DNA from: Vulcanimicrobiota bacterium
GTDB taxonomy: Bacteria; Vulcanimicrobiota; Vulcanimicrobiia; Vulcanimicrobiales; Vulcanimicrobiaceae
Direction of reading: 5' to 3'
DNA length: 64,000 nt
Assembly (NCBI GenBank): GCA_027306785.1
Contig: DAHUZB010000030.1
Span: forward strand, 17,115-81,114
Part shown: in pieces, positions 34,850 through 44,987 of the stretch
Position numbering within the stretch: the first letter of the stretch is position 1
How the letters are laid out: the number at the start of each line of letters is the position of its first letter
Translations under genes and position numbers: made by a program
The notes under the pieces: generated by a model
Database searches by the model: none
Seen by the model: only the letters and a program-made list of their open reading frames with translations
Told to the model about the DNA's origin: nothing

Positions 34850-35912
34850 GCAGCACCCGGCGCGGCACGCGCAACGCGGCAACCGCGCCGCCGCCGGTTC
34901 GCGGAACGAGCGCGAGCGAGGCGCCGTCGCCGTACATGCGCTCGATCCGCCGCCGTGAATTGCCGATCCCGATTCCTTCGGCGGGCGCGTCGCCGCGCAG
35001 CCCGACGCCGTCGTCGCTCACGGTGAGAAGGATCGCGTGCTCGCCTTCGAGACGCGCGGCGATCTCGACCGTGACCGTGCGGGCGAGCGGCTCCGCGCCG
35101 TGCTCGATCGCGTTCTCGACCAGCGGTTGCAGCACGAAGCTCGGTACCCGTTCGTCGCGTAGCTCCGGCGGCACGTTCACGCGTACGGCGAGTCGCTCGC
35201 CGAAGCGCACGCGCATGATGCCGAGATAGGCGTCGAGGAGATCGAGTTCGCGTCCGAGGCGCTGCTCCTGCGACGGCGAGCCGTCGAGCGTGGCACGCAG
35301 CAGTGCGCCTAGGCGCGCGAGCATCTCTTCGGCCGCCGCGGGATCGTGGCGCAGGAGCGCGCTCACGCCGTTGAGCGTGTTGTTGACGAAGTGCGGATCG
35401 AGTTGCGAACGCAGGGCATCGAGTCGGGCGTTAGCGAGCTCGGTTTCGAGACGCGCCGCGTGTACGTCGCGCTCGCGCGCGAGGCGCGCGTGTTCGTAGG
35501 CGATGATCGCGGCGAAGACCGCGGCGTTGCCGAATGCATACGAGAAGAAGTCGAACGCGAACCCCGTTGCGATCGAGGCATTGCCGCCGAAGAGGCGGTT
35601 TTCGAGCGGGATGTAGAGTAGGCTCTCGATCAGAAATCCGAAGACGATCCCGATCGCGTAGATTGCGAAGGCGAGCGGCGGCGAATAGTCGCGCCGCTGC
35701 ACGAAACGCACGAGCACGATGTAGAACGGTGTAACCGCACCCGCCGTGTACCATTCCAGCAGGCGTTCGCCCAGAATGTGCGGGATCGCGATCGGCTGAT
35801 GCGTGTAGGCGCGCTCGGCGATCTCCTGCGCGGCGCGCAGCAGTCCGAGCGAGGTCCAGATCGCGATCCAAATCCCGATCCCGCGCAGCAGCGCGGCCCG
35901 CCCGCGCGTCAC
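34842..35912 (-). CDS. LytS-like sensor histidine kinase
   Basis: The 356-residue protein has four or so membrane segments in its first 150 residues, then the His_kinase domain with LDPHFVNNTLN, where the phosphorylated His lies, and a HATPase_c domain (PLVENAIEHG, DDGVGL). No extracytoplasmic sensor domain is visible, so the signal is probably membrane-borne. It lies between an exported alpha/beta hydrolase gene (4-bp overlap) and the LytTR regulator. Confidence 0.9.
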   Translation of the reverse strand: MTRGRAALLRGIGIWIAIWTSLGLLRAAQEIAERAYTHQPIAIPHILGERLLEWYTAGAVTPFYIVLVRFVQRRDYSPPLAFAIYAIGIVFGFLIESLLYIPLENRLFGGNASIATGFAFDFFSYAFGNAAVFAAIIAYEHARLARERDVHAARLETELANARLDALRSQLDPHFVNNTLNGVSALLRHDPAAAEEMLARLGALLRATLDGSPSQEQRLGRELDLLDAYLGIMRVRFGERLAVRVNVPPELRDERVPSFVLQPLVENAIEHGAEPLARTVTVEIAARLEGEHAILLTVSDDGVGLRGDAPAEGIGIGNSRRRIERMYGDGASLALVPRTGGGAVAALRVPRRVLHV

Positions 35913-36874
35913 GGCTCCGTCACCGCCCGAAAGAATGCCTCCGCGTTCTCATCGCAGGTCAGCGGTCGCTGCATCCACATCTGATGGCCGACGCCGGGGA
36001 TCCGTAGATACTGCGCGTGCGGCAGCAGCTTCGCGAGTTCGTCGTCGATCAAGCGCAGAAACGGGTAGGTCTCCTCGCCCGAGATCACGAGCGACGGTGT
36101 CTCGATCGAGCGCACTTGCGCCGCGGTGATCCTGGGAAAGAGCGTTCCGCGGGTCATCATCACATCCCATTCGTGCGCGTCGCGCATCGTCTCGTCGCGA
36201 TCCGCCTGCGACCACGACGCCCAGCGATGCGGATCGTCGAAGACATAGTCGATGAAGTCGGCCACGCCCTGCTCGCGCGCGCCCGCCCGAAAGTCGCGCT
36301 GCATCGGAATCACCATATCGCGGTAGATGTCGCGGTAGGCCGCGCGACCCTCGGATGCGTGCGGGGGTTCGAGTTCTCGCAGCAGCGAGACGGCGGGCGG
36401 CTCGGCGAGCACCATCGCGCGCAGCAGATCGGGGTGTCGCAGTGCAAAGAAGAGTGCGACGAAGGCGCCGTATGAATGGCCGACCAGCAGAATCTTATGC
36501 AAGTGCATCACGCGCACGAACGCGGCAAGATCGTCGGCATCGGCGATCGCCGAATAGCCGTCGATCGGCGCGTTGCGGTTGGGCGGGTTATAGCGGCGAC
36601 TGTAGGCGATCGCGCGGTAGTGCGGCGCGAACGCGTTGAGCGCGCCGTTCCAGTACGACATATCGGAGATCGAGCCGTGCACGAAGACGACGGGCGTGCC
36701 GTGCCCTTCCTCGGCGTAGTGGAGTCTCACCCCGTTCCCGATGTCGGCGACGCCGAAGGTGACCCCCGGCGGAACGCCCGAGGCGAGGCAGCTCGCCGCG
36801 CCGAGCAACTGCAGGAGCGCCGCGATGAGCAGGATGAGTGCGATTGTCGTGAGGCGTGCGAGGAACGTGTTCAT
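35909..36874 (-). CDS. Exported alpha/beta hydrolase
   Basis: This 321-residue hydrolase has an N-terminal signal or anchor (residues 8-27) and an alpha/beta fold with VFVHGSISDMSYW, nucleophile elbow GHSYGA and the terminal histidine in GVGHQMWMQ. It should hydrolyse an ester or related bond outside the cytoplasm; the substrate is unknown. It is the first gene of the operon containing the LytS/LytTR pair. Confidence 0.87.
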   Translation of the reverse strand: MNTFLARLTTIALILLIAALLQLLGAASCLASGVPPGVTFGVADIGNGVRLHYAEEGHGTPVVFVHGSISDMSYWNGALNAFAPHYRAIAYSRRYNPPNRNAPIDGYSAIADADDLAAFVRVMHLHKILLVGHSYGAFVALFFALRHPDLLRAMVLAEPPAVSLLRELEPPHASEGRAAYRDIYRDMVIPMQRDFRAGAREQGVADFIDYVFDDPHRWASWSQADRDETMRDAHEWDVMMTRGTLFPRITAAQVRSIETPSLVISGEETYPFLRLIDDELAKLLPHAQYLRIPGVGHQMWMQRPLTCDENAEAFFRAVTEP

Positions 36875-36950
36875 GTCCGCAGTATGGCGCGAGCCGAGCG
36901 GCGCGCCCAGGCCTACGGGACGAACCGCATCGGCGGCGTGACGAACGGCG

Positions 36951-37874
36951 CTACGCCGTGCGCAGGCGATATTCGTAGAGCGTATCGAGCGTGAGCATCG
37001 CGCCGAGTTCTGCTTCGATGAGCGGCGCGTGTTCGGCGCCCACGATCGATTCCCACGCCGGATTGAGGATCGCGGTCTCGTCGTCGGTCATCGCGCGTGC
37101 GAGCGGACGGGCATCGACGCGCCCTTCGTGGGTGAGCGCGAGCAGATAGGCGAGCATCTGACGCGCCATCGCGGGCCACAGGATCGGCCGCGCGCTCCCG
37201 TAGATGGCGAGTACCAACTGCGGAATCGTCCGCGGCCTGCCGCGCAGCGCTTCGATCAGCTCCGCTTCGCGCGCGCGGCGATGCTCGATATACTCCGCGA
37301 TCTTCGCCTGCGCGTCGTCGACGATCGGGCCGTGCCCACCGTAGATGCGACGCGCGTTCGCGAATTCGCTCGCGAAACGCGCGAGCGTCCGTTGATAGGG
37401 GCGCATCGCTCCGCCCGGCGGAGCGATCACGACCGTACCTTCGCCGAGGATCACGTCGCCCGTGAAGAGCGCGCCCTCGTGCGGTTCGTAGATCGCGAGA
37501 TGTTCGAAGGTGTGTCCGGGGGCATCGATGATGCGCAGCGCGAGCTCGCCGACGCGAAGATCCTCATCGAGCGTCACGTCCGCGTCGCGCGGAACCTCGG
37601 AGTTCGGATGCGCGAGCACGCGTGCCCCGGTGCGTTCGCGCAGCGGCGCCGCCCCCGGCGCGTGATCGGGATGTCCGTGCGTCACCACGATCGTCGAGAT
37701 GCGCAGGCCCCGTTCGCTCGCGTTCGCTTCGAGCGCGTCGAGATGACGCGGTATGACGGGGCCGGGATCGACCACGATCGCTTCGCCGCTTCCGGCATCG
37801 ATCACGTAGGAGTTGGTGCCGGAGAGCGTCATCGCCGACGGATTGGGCGCGCGTACGAGCGCGATACGGCTCAC
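36951..37874 (-). CDS. MBL-fold metallo-hydrolase, LACTB2-like
   Basis: The 307-residue protein has the metal motif THGHPDH, DAPGHT, FTGD and YGGHGP, followed by a helical C-terminal domain (about 215-307) as in LACTB2/endoribonuclease-like or hydroxyacylglutathione-type enzymes. GTG 37874 is chosen because it overlaps the Nudix stop by GTGA. It pairs with the Nudix gene, which suggests clean-up of a metabolite or nucleotide, but the substrate is unclear. Confidence 0.85.
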   Translation of the reverse strand: MSRIALVRAPNPSAMTLSGTNSYVIDAGSGEAIVVDPGPVIPRHLDALEANASERGLRISTIVVTHGHPDHAPGAAPLRERTGARVLAHPNSEVPRDADVTLDEDLRVGELALRIIDAPGHTFEHLAIYEPHEGALFTGDVILGEGTVVIAPPGGAMRPYQRTLARFASEFANARRIYGGHGPIVDDAQAKIAEYIEHRRAREAELIEALRGRPRTIPQLVLAIYGSARPILWPAMARQMLAYLLALTHEGRVDARPLARAMTDDETAILNPAWESIVGAEHAPLIEAELGAMLTLDTLYEYRLRTA

Positions 37875-38554
37875 CACGCACCTTCGAGTTCGGCCGGCAT
37901 CACGAAGCCTTCGGAGGGCGCGCGGTCGGGCATGATCGTGAGGATCGGCTTTGCCTGCGCGAAGGCAAGCGCGTCGTCGACGTTTGCGTGCGCCGCGAGA
38001 CGTTCGAGATGTTTGACCGTGGGATAGACGAGGTGCAGCCGACCGTCGGCGTGCTCGCGTAAGGCCTGCGCGGGTGCGATCCAGCGCTCGTCGTGCGTCT
38101 CGACCGCGTCGGCGACGCCCGGTTGCTCGCTCGGGGCGCGAGCGATGAAAAAGTGCGTGTTGTAGCGACGCAGCTCGGTCGGCGGGGTGATCCAATGCGA
38201 GTAGAGCACGAGCGCAACCGGATCGAGCTCGACGCTCGCTTCTTCGCGCAGTTCGCGCACCGCGGCGTGCACGAGCGCCGAGGCGTCGAAGCCGCCGACG
38301 GGCGGCTCGCTCGTGCCGAGCGCGGCGGGCACCTTCGCGCGGAATTCGCGAGCGATGCGCTCGCCCGTCCACGAGGCGGGGGTGGTGTAGTCGCGCGGAT
38401 CGACCGTGCCGCCCGGAAAGACGAAGGCATCGGGTGCGAAGCTGCTGCGGGCACTGCGGCGCAGCATGAGGACCTCGAGGCCGCCCGCGGGCAGATCGCG
38501 CACGAGCATAACGGTGGAAGCCAGACGGATTCTCGGGAACTCGGGGTGGTACAC
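37871..38554 (-). CDS. Nudix hydrolase
   Basis: This 227-residue protein has an elongated Nudix fold: VFPGGTVDPRDY, then the Nudix box tail AAVRELREEASVEL with its two Glu metal ligands. The length and the insert between PGG and the box resemble the NUDT7/19 class (CoA or NADH pyrophosphatases). GTG 38554 is chosen, with GAGGAG nine bases upstream. It is divergent from the gene at 38574, with only 19 bp between starts. Confidence 0.87.
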   Translation of the reverse strand: MYHPEFPRIRLASTVMLVRDLPAGGLEVLMLRRSARSSFAPDAFVFPGGTVDPRDYTTPASWTGERIAREFRAKVPAALGTSEPPVGGFDASALVHAAVRELREEASVELDPVALVLYSHWITPPTELRRYNTHFFIARAPSEQPGVADAVETHDERWIAPAQALREHADGRLHLVYPTVKHLERLAAHANVDDALAFAQAKPILTIMPDRAPSEGFVMPAELEGAW

Positions 38555-38573
38555 GCTGCGTTTCTCCTCAACG

Positions 38574-38981
38574 ATGAACACGCGTCTTACCGCCCTCGCC
38601 GCGGCCGTCCTGTTGCTCGCCGCCTCACCCGCGCCGAGTCCGACCCCCTCGCCTTCGCCCTCGTCGGCGATCGCCGTGCCGACGATTCCGCCCGGCGTCG
38701 GCGGCGCCGTCGAACGCATCTTGGAGAAAGTCGCGGGCGACGCGATCGCACCGCTCGGCGTCGATCCCAATCACGTGCGCGGTACCGTCACGTTCTTTCG
38801 ACGCTTCGATCTGCAAGTACGCATGCCGCTCGATACCTACAAGCAGATCCGTCTGCATCAAGGCACGATCATTAACCCGCGCGGCGCCACGCTCGCGCCC
38901 GGACAGTTCGTCGACGTGCGCGGCCAGGTCAACGCCGACGGATCGATGAACGCCGACGAGATCACGATCCTGCATTCGTAA
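38574..38981 (+). CDS. Exported hypothetical protein, OB-like DUF5666-type domain
   Basis: The 135-residue protein has a signal peptide (about 1-17), an SP-rich linker and a C-terminal beta domain with VTFFRRFDLQVRMP, GQFVDVRGQVNADGSM and NADEITIL. That phrasing resembles the short barrel repeats of DUF5666-type secreted proteins. Function is unknown. I see no clear ribosome-binding site before ATG 38574. Confidence 0.7.
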   Translation: MNTRLTALAAAVLLLAASPAPSPTPSPSPSSAIAVPTIPPGVGGAVERILEKVAGDAIAPLGVDPNHVRGTVTFFRRFDLQVRMPLDTYKQIRLHQGTIINPRGATLAPGQFVDVRGQVNADGSMNADEITILHS

Positions 38982-38997
38982 CGGAAGGGACCCGCGC

Positions 38998-39438
38998 ATG
39001 CGCGTCGCGTTCGGAAGCGACCTGACGAACGAACTCACCGCGGCGCTGCAGCGCGACTTGCGCGAACGCGGCTGCGAGGTGCTTGCATTCGGCGCGCTGC
39101 GTGACGACGGCGATGACGCGTGGCAACACATGGCGCGCGAGGTCGGCGAAGCGGTGGCGAGCGGCGCGTGCGCGTTCGGCATCGTGTGTTGCTGGACGGG
39201 AACCGGTGCGAGCATTGCCGCGAACAAGGTGGCGGGCGTGCGCGCCGCGCTGTGCGGCGATGCGACGACGGCCGCGGGCGCGCGCGAGTGGAACGACGCC
39301 AACGTGCTCGCGCTCAGCCTGCGTACGACATCAGTCGCGGTCGGCCGGGAGATTCTCGACGCGTGGCTCGCCGGGCGCCCGACCGAGGACGCGCACTACC
39401 GGGCGATGATCGCCGACCTCGCCGCGCACGATTGTTGA
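38998..39438 (+). CDS. RpiB/LacA/LacB-family sugar-phosphate isomerase
   Basis: The 146-residue protein matches the RpiB family: FGSDLTNE at the start, CCWTGTGASIAANK as the active-site loop and AREWNDANVLALSLRTTS with its helix. The active-site loop has CCW in place of the usual CGTG, with the catalytic Cys still available. It would interconvert an aldose and ketose phosphate (ribose-5-P or allose-6-P). Confidence 0.85.
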   Translation: MRVAFGSDLTNELTAALQRDLRERGCEVLAFGALRDDGDDAWQHMAREVGEAVASGACAFGIVCCWTGTGASIAANKVAGVRAALCGDATTAAGAREWNDANVLALSLRTTSVAVGREILDAWLAGRPTEDAHYRAMIADLAAHDC

Positions 39439-39502
39439 ATCCGCCTACATCCAAAGCGGCGCGTCCTCCGTTTCATGGGGCACAGGAGGATTCGCACTAC
39501 TT

Positions 39503-40114
39503 ATGAATCGCATTTTTGCAGCGCTCGCATGCGCAGGTCTCATCGCCGCCTCGGCGGCTTCCGCTTCGGCGAAACTCATGCCGAACGTGACCGATCAGGC
39601 GTCGCGTTTTTCGGGCCCGGGCGTCTACACCGGCGCACCCGCGCTCCCGGTCACGCTCTCGATGGTGATCGCCGGCGGCGGCCCCTCGAACTTTCAGACC
39701 GTCACCCTCGTGAAGACGCTCGCGGGCGACAAGACGCAAGCCGAGCTCGCGTCGCTCACCAAGAAGTTCGGGAAAGAGAAGATCGGCAACTTCGTCAAGG
39801 TCTTCAACTTCGTCGTCGCCGACACGCTCAAGATCGTCAAGGAGAAGCACATTGCGCTCCCCTCGACGCCCAACCCGAATCCGAAGGACGGCAAGGCGCT
39901 CGCGGCCGCGCTCTGGGGCGCCGGTCAGACCGGTAACGGCTTCAACGTCGAAGTGATGCTCGATCGCGCGGTCTCGCACGGCATTCACGATCAGGTCATG
40001 AAGGACATCGATGCCAAGTACGGCATCGCGGCGGACGCCGACTACCACGCGGTGCTCAACCAGGCGATGCACGATCTCGCCTCGGTCTACGGACTCGACA
40101 AGAGCAGCATGTAA
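39503..40114 (+). CDS. Exported hypothetical protein
   Basis: The 203-residue protein has a clear signal peptide (about 1-23, SAASASA) and a soluble part rich in Lys, Asn and Asp, with a conserved-looking helical C-terminus (HAVLNQAMHDLASVYGL). No domain is recognised. AGGAGG lies upstream of the ATG and a strong terminator follows, so it is probably a single-gene unit. Confidence 0.75.
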   Translation: MNRIFAALACAGLIAASAASASAKLMPNVTDQASRFSGPGVYTGAPALPVTLSMVIAGGGPSNFQTVTLVKTLAGDKTQAELASLTKKFGKEKIGNFVKVFNFVVADTLKIVKEKHIALPSTPNPNPKDGKALAAALWGAGQTGNGFNVEVMLDRAVSHGIHDQVMKDIDAKYGIAADADYHAVLNQAMHDLASVYGLDKSSM

Positions 40115-40140
40115 CTCGCCGCGCGCGAGGAGCAAGCAGA

Positions 40141-40164
40141 AGGGCCGCGCACTCGCGCGGCCCT
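40141..40164 (+). terminator. Rho-independent-type terminator after the secreted-protein gene
   Basis: Bases 40141-40150 and 40155-40164 form a perfect 10-bp GC stem around the loop ACTC, starting 26 bases after the stop at 40114. The downstream run (CGTGTTTCC) has only a short uridine tract. Confidence 0.7.
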
Positions 40165-40416
40165 CGTGTTTCCTGCCGCTCGTGATCGTGCAGAACTCGT
40201 GCTGCGGCGACCCTCGATACCCTCCGGCGGCGCGCGAAGCATCTTTCACATCCGGACCGGAGACGTGGATGATAGCAGAGGCGCGGGGGCGCTGCCAATA
40301 TGATAATTTGAAAAAAGCAGCGCCCGGGGGGAGCTCGCAAGGATGAAAAGCGAGGCGGAGAGACCAACTTCGCAGAGCACCGTGATGACGCACCGCCCGG
40401 TCGGTCCAGCCGCCGC
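40165..40416 (+). promoter_or_regulatory. Non-coding leader region before the VTT-RNase D-aconitase operon
   Basis: This is part of the longest gene-free stretch of the window. It contains an AT-rich patch at about 40296-40316 (TATGAT at 40299-40304 could be a -10 element, with no good -35). A hairpin has stem GGGCGCTG at 40287-40294 and CAGCGCCC at 40318-40325. Then comes a purine-rich segment with TCGC/GCGA complementarity before the TTG start. I could not match it to a known riboswitch. Confidence 0.35.
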
Positions 40417-41052
40417 TTGAACTCGCTCGTCAAACGCTTGGGAGCGCTCGCCCTGCTTGCCGCATCGTTTACGATCGCGGCGCTTGTCATTCGCTTCCAG
40501 CCGGCGGTCGAGCACGAGATCCGGTCGATCGGCGGATTCGCCTACCCGCTTGCGATCGCGGTCTTCGCACTCGTCGCCTCGGCGCCGTTCTCGGTGACCG
40601 ACGCGCTCGCCATCATGAACGGCGCGCTCTTCGGACCGCTGTGGGGCTCGATCGTGAACGCGGTCGGCCTCGTTTTCGCGGCGCTGCTCGGCTACTGGAT
40701 CAACCGGCACGCCTCGCGCATGCTCGATCTCGACGCGTACTTGGACCGGCTCCCGCGGTGGGTGAAGCGCTTTCCGGTCGGATCGCCCGCCTTCTTGCTC
40801 TCGGTGCGCGTGATCCCGGGCTTCGGCGGCACGGTCGCGACCGCGAGCGCGGCCGCCTTCCGCGTGCCGGTCTGGGTTCACGTCTGGACGATGTGTGCGA
40901 TCGCCATCCCCATCTGCACGGTGCTCGCCATCTTCGGCGACCGCGTGACCGTGCTCGTGCACTCCTACGAACATCGCGCGCACGTGTACTGGGAGCAGCA
41001 CCACCCGCATTTCCATTTCACCCGCCATCCGAAAGCGACACCGAAACCGTGA
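40417..41052 (+). CDS. VTT-domain (SNARE-associated, TVP38/DedA-like) membrane protein
   Basis: The 211-residue integral membrane protein has about five membrane segments and the VTT pattern: DALAIMNGALFGPLWGSIVNAVG, then RVIPGFGGTVATASAAAFRV with the re-entrant loop arginine. VTT proteins scramble or flip lipids in other systems; that role here is inference. The C-terminus is His-rich (HHPHFHFTRHP), which may bind metal. The start is TTG 40417. It overlaps the RNase D gene by GTGA. Confidence 0.82.
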   Translation: MNSLVKRLGALALLAASFTIAALVIRFQPAVEHEIRSIGGFAYPLAIAVFALVASAPFSVTDALAIMNGALFGPLWGSIVNAVGLVFAALLGYWINRHASRMLDLDAYLDRLPRWVKRFPVGSPAFLLSVRVIPGFGGTVATASAAAFRVPVWVHVWTMCAIAIPICTVLAIFGDRVTVLVHSYEHRAHVYWEQHHPHFHFTRHPKATPKP

Positions 41053-42233
41053 CTGCGACCGAGAACGTTCCGATGATCGACACCGCCGATACGCTCGCGG
41101 AGCTCTGCGAGCGCGTCGCGCGCAGCGAACGCGTCGCGCTCGACACCGAGTTCCACACCGAGCGCAGCTACTCGCCGCGGTTAATGGTGGTGCAACTCGC
41201 GTTCGACGACGGCGCCGTGATCGTGGACCCGCTCGCGCTCCCCGACCTGCGGCCGCTGCTTGACGCGCTCGGCGATACGATCGTCATCGGGCACGCGCTC
41301 TCGTCGGATCTGAAGATCTTCGCCGACCGCTTCGATCGCGTGCCTTCGAGCATCTTCGATACGCAGGTAGCGGCGGCGTTTCTCGGCTACGGCATGCAGG
41401 TCTCGCTCGCCGATCTCGTGCGCGATCTGGAACACGTGCGCCTGGCGAAATCGCAGACGGTGAGCGACTGGTCCACGCGCCCGTTCACCGCGCGGCAGAT
41501 CGAGTATCTCGTCGACGACGTCGCGCATCTGCTGCCGATGTACGACAAACTCGTGCAGCGTCTCGAGAATTCCGGGCGCCTCACCTGGGCGCTCGAGGAG
41601 TGCGCGCCGCTCGGTGATATCGAACGCTTCCGGGCCGACGAGCGGCGTGCGTACATGCGCATCCCCGGCGCCATGCGTATGAACCGACGCGAGCTCGGCG
41701 TGCTGAGCGAGATCGTGAAGCTGCGCGACCGTATGGCGCGCGAGCGCGACCTGCCCCTGAAGTACATCATCGCCGACGACGTGGTGGCGGGTCTCGCCAC
41801 GCTGCGTCCCAAGCGCGTGGAGGAGCTCGACCAATTGCGCCGTCTCGATGCGGGTGCGCGCAAGTCGCTCGGCCGGGCGATCATCGACGCGGTCGCGCGC
41901 GGCGAGGCGATGCCCGAAGAGGAGCTCCCGCAGCGCCCGCAGCGGCCGCTCGGTACCAGCCGCGACACGCTCGCCTCGTTGATGGGGGTGGTGGTCGGCG
42001 AGATCGCGCGCGCGAACGACCTGCCGCAGAGTCTGCTCGTGCCGCGGGCCGGGCTCGAACGGGTCGCCCGCGAGGTTCCCCGCAGCCGCGAAGCCTTCGA
42101 GGCCGCACTCGAGCTTTCGCAGTGGCGGCTCGGCCTCGTGGCCGAACCGTTGTGGCGACTTTTGTCGGGCGAAGACGCGCTGCGGATCGAAGGCTACGCC
42201 CACGGCGATCCCAAAATACGCTTAACGCCATGA
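41049..42233 (+). CDS. rnd: Ribonuclease D
   Basis: The 394-residue protein is a DEDD-family 3'-5' exoribonuclease with DTEFH at 32-36, [11 protein letters not shown], and the [13 protein letters not shown] exo-III region with the DEDDy tyrosine. HRDC-like helical domains follow (about 200-370). It trims tRNA precursors and other structured RNAs. GTG 41049 is supported by overlap with the previous stop; ATG 41073 is an alternative. It is coupled to the aconitase gene by ATGA. Confidence 0.9.
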   Translation: MTATENVPMIDTADTLAELCERVARSERVALDTEFHTERSYSPRLMVVQLAFDDGAVIVDPLALPDLRPLLDALGDTIVIGHALSSDLKIFADRFDRVPSSIFDTQVAAAFLGYGMQVSLADLVRDLEHVRLAKSQTVSDWSTRPFTARQIEYLVDDVAHLLPMYDKLVQRLENSGRLTWALEECAPLGDIERFRADERRAYMRIPGAMRMNRRELGVLSEIVKLRDRMARERDLPLKYIIADDVVAGLATLRPKRVEELDQLRRLDAGARKSLGRAIIDAVARGEAMPEEELPQRPQRPLGTSRDTLASLMGVVVGEIARANDLPQSLLVPRAGLERVAREVPRSREAFEAALELSQWRLGLVAEPLWRLLSGEDALRIEGYAHGDPKIRLTP

Positions 42234-44977
42234 ATCAGCACGCGAATAGCTTCAATGCGGTCGACACCCTGCGCGTCGGCGACCGTTCGTACACATTTTT
42301 CCGCCTCGACGCGGTCGAGCGCGCCGGCCTCACCAAGCTCAGCCGGCTGCCTTTCAGTCTGAAGATTCTGCTCGAGAATCTGCTGCGTTTCGAAGACGGC
42401 CGTTCGGTGACGAAGACCGACATCGAAGCCCTCGCGCACTGGAATCCGAAGAGCGCCTCCGAGAAAGAGATCGCGTTCCGCCCCGCGCGCGTGCTGCTCC
42501 AGGATTTCACCGGCGTTCCGTGCGTCGTCGATCTCGCGGTGATGCGCGATGCGATGAGCGAGATGGGCGGCGATCCCAAGAAGATCAACCCGCTGCAGCC
42601 GGTCGAACTCGTGATCGATCACTCGGTGCAGATCGATTACTTCGGCTCGAACGATGCGTTCCAAAAGAACGCCGATCTCGAATTCGAGCGTAACCGCGAG
42701 CGCTACGCGTTCCTCAAGTGGGGCCAATCGGCGCTCGACGGTTTCCGGGCGGTTCCGCCGGACACGGGCATCGTGCACCAAGTCAACATCGAGTATCTCG
42801 CGCGCGTCGTTTTCGGCGCGGGCGGCGCGGGTATCGCGTTCGACGAGAAGAGCGCGACCGCGTACCCCGACACCGCGGTCGGCACCGATTCGCACACGAC
42901 GATGGTGAACGGCCTCGGCGTGCTCGCGTGGGGCGTCGGCGGCATCGAGGCCGAAGCGGCGATGCTCGGCCAGCCCGTCACCATGCTCATTCCCGAAGTG
43001 ATCGGCTTCCGTCTCGACGGCAAACTGCGCGAGGGCGTTACCGCGACCGACCTCGTGCTCAAGATCACCGAGATGCTGCGCAAGAAGGGCGTCGTCGGCA
43101 AATTCGTCGAGTTCTTCGGCAAAGGACTCTCGGCGCTGCCCGTCGCGGATCGCACGACGATCGGCAACATGTCGCCCGAGTTCGGATCGACCTGCGCGAT
43201 CTTCCCCGTCGACGATCGCACGCTCGAATACCTGCGCCTGACCGGTCGTTCGGCCGAGCATGTCGCGCTCGTGGAAGCCTACGCGAAGGCGCAGGGACTC
43301 TTCCGCACCGACGAGATGCCCGACGCCGAGTATAGCGACGTGCTGCACCTCGATCTCGGCGAAGTGGAACCCAATCTCGCCGGTCCGCGCCGTCCGCAGG
43401 ATCGCGTGAGCCTGAGCGAGGCGAAGTCGTCGTTCAACGCCGCGATGCAGGAATGGATGGCCGCGCGCTCCGCGAGCAACGGCGCTGTCGCGCGCTTCGA
43501 AAGCGAAGGCGGCGGCGGTACCGCGACCGTGGCCCTCACCGAGAAGGACGTGGCCGACGGCTCGGTCGTGATCGCCTCGATCACCAGTTGCACGAATACC
43601 TCGAACCCCTCGGTGCTGATCGGCGCGGGCCTGCTCGCGCGCAATGCGGTGGCGCGCGGCCTCAACCGCAAGCCGTGGGTGAAGACCTCACTTGCGCCGG
43701 GTTCGAAAGTCGTCAAAGATTATCTCGCCAAGGCGGGACTGCAGGATTCGCTCGACTCGCTCGGCTTCAACATCGTCGGCTACGGCTGCACGACGTGCAT
43801 CGGGAACTCGGGCCCGCTGCCGACCGACGTGGCCGAGACGATCGCCGAACAGGATCTGATCGTCGCGGCGGTGCTCTCGGGCAATCGCAACTTCGAAGGG
43901 CGCATCCATCCGCAGGTGCGCGCCAACTATCTCGCTTCGCCGCCGCTCGTCGTCGCCTACGCGCTCGCGGGCCGCATGGATATCGATCTCACCACCGAGC
44001 CGATCGGCGAAGACGGCAACGGCAACGCCGTCTATCTCAAAGACATCTGGCCGTCGAACGACGAGATCGCGAAGACCGTCACCGCGTGCGTGACCGACGA
44101 CATGTTCAAGGCGCGCTACTCCGACGTCTTCGCGGGCGATACCAACTGGGCGAAGCTCGACGCGACGCCGAGCGAGCGCTACGCGTGGGATCCGAAGTCG
44201 GAGTACGTGAAGCGTCCGCCCTACTTCGACAACATGCCCGCCGAGCCGGCGGCACTCGCGGAGATCAAGAACGCGCGCGTGCTCGCGGTCTTCGGCGATT
44301 CGATCACGACCGATCACATCTCGCCCGCGGGCAACATCGCGAAGACCTCGCCCGCCGCGAAGTATCTCATGGAGAAAGGCATCGAGCCGAAGGACTTCAA
44401 CTCGTACGGTGCGCGCCGCGGCAATCACGAAGTGATGATGCGCGGCACGTTCGCGAACGTGCGCTTGAAGAACCTGATGGTGCCCGGCGTCGAAGGCGGC
44501 GTCACGCGCTACCTGCCGACGAACGAGCAGATGTCGATCTTCGATGCCTCGATGAAGTACAAGGCCGACGGCACGCCGCTGGTCGTGATCGCGGGTAAGG
44601 AGTACGGATCGGGTTCGTCGCGCGACTGGGCGGCGAAGGGACCGTATCTGCTCGGCATCAAGGCCGTGATCGCCGAGTCGTTCGAACGCATCCACCGCAG
44701 CAACCTGATCGGCATGGGCATTCTGCCGCTGCAGTTCGTCGACGGCGCCGATCGCTCGACTTATGCGCTCACCGGCGAAGAGATCATCGAGATCACCGGC
44801 ATCGAGGCGGGCATCACGCCGCGCATGCACGCGCACGTGAAGGCGACCGATCCGCAGAGCGGCAAGTCGCTGCAATTCAAGGTGCTCGTGCGGATCGACA
44901 CGCCGGACGAGGCCGAATACTACCGCCACGGCGGCATCCTGCAGTACGTGCTGCGCCAACTGCGAGCCAAGGGCTAA
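42230..44977 (+). CDS. acnA: Aconitate hydratase A
   Basis: The 915-residue enzyme interconverts citrate and isocitrate in the TCA cycle. [4Fe-4S] ligands are in [10 protein letters not shown] and [31 protein letters not shown] and [10 protein letters not shown] are typical AcnA segments. ATG 42230 gives [14 protein letters not shown], the usual AcnA start, and overlaps the RNase D stop. Length fits the AcnA/IRP1 group rather than AcnB. Confidence 0.96.
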   Translation: MNQHANSFNAVDTLRVGDRSYTFFRLDAVERAGLTKLSRLPFSLKILLENLLRFEDGRSVTKTDIEALAHWNPKSASEKEIAFRPARVLLQDFTGVPCVVDLAVMRDAMSEMGGDPKKINPLQPVELVIDHSVQIDYFGSNDAFQKNADLEFERNRERYAFLKWGQSALDGFRAVPPDTGIVHQVNIEYLARVVFGAGGAGIAFDEKSATAYPDTAVGTDSHTTMVNGLGVLAWGVGGIEAEAAMLGQPVTMLIPEVIGFRLDGKLREGVTATDLVLKITEMLRKKGVVGKFVEFFGKGLSALPVADRTTIGNMSPEFGSTCAIFPVDDRTLEYLRLTGRSAEHVALVEAYAKAQGLFRTDEMPDAEYSDVLHLDLGEVEPNLAGPRRPQDRVSLSEAKSSFNAAMQEWMAARSASNGAVARFESEGGGGTATVALTEKDVADGSVVIASITSCTNTSNPSVLIGAGLLARNAVARGLNRKPWVKTSLAPGSKVVKDYLAKAGLQDSLDSLGFNIVGYGCTTCIGNSGPLPTDVAETIAEQDLIVAAVLSGNRNFEGRIHPQVRANYLASPPLVVAYALAGRMDIDLTTEPIGEDGNGNAVYLKDIWPSNDEIAKTVTACVTDDMFKARYSDVFAGDTNWAKLDATPSERYAWDPKSEYVKRPPYFDNMPAEPAALAEIKNARVLAVFGDSITTDHISPAGNIAKTSPAAKYLMEKGIEPKDFNSYGARRGNHEVMMRGTFANVRLKNLMVPGVEGGVTRYLPTNEQMSIFDASMKYKADGTPLVVIAGKEYGSGSSRDWAAKGPYLLGIKAVIAESFERIHRSNLIGMGILPLQFVDGADRSTYALTGEEIIEITGIEAGITPRMHAHVKATDPQSGKSLQFKVLVRIDTPDEAEYYRHGGILQYVLRQLRAKG

Positions 44978-44987
44978 CGACGACGCG

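Noticed and set aside
40326..40416. Possible glycine or other known riboswitch in the leader
   Set aside because: GGAGAGACC resembles part of the glycine motif, but the rest of the conserved core is missing.
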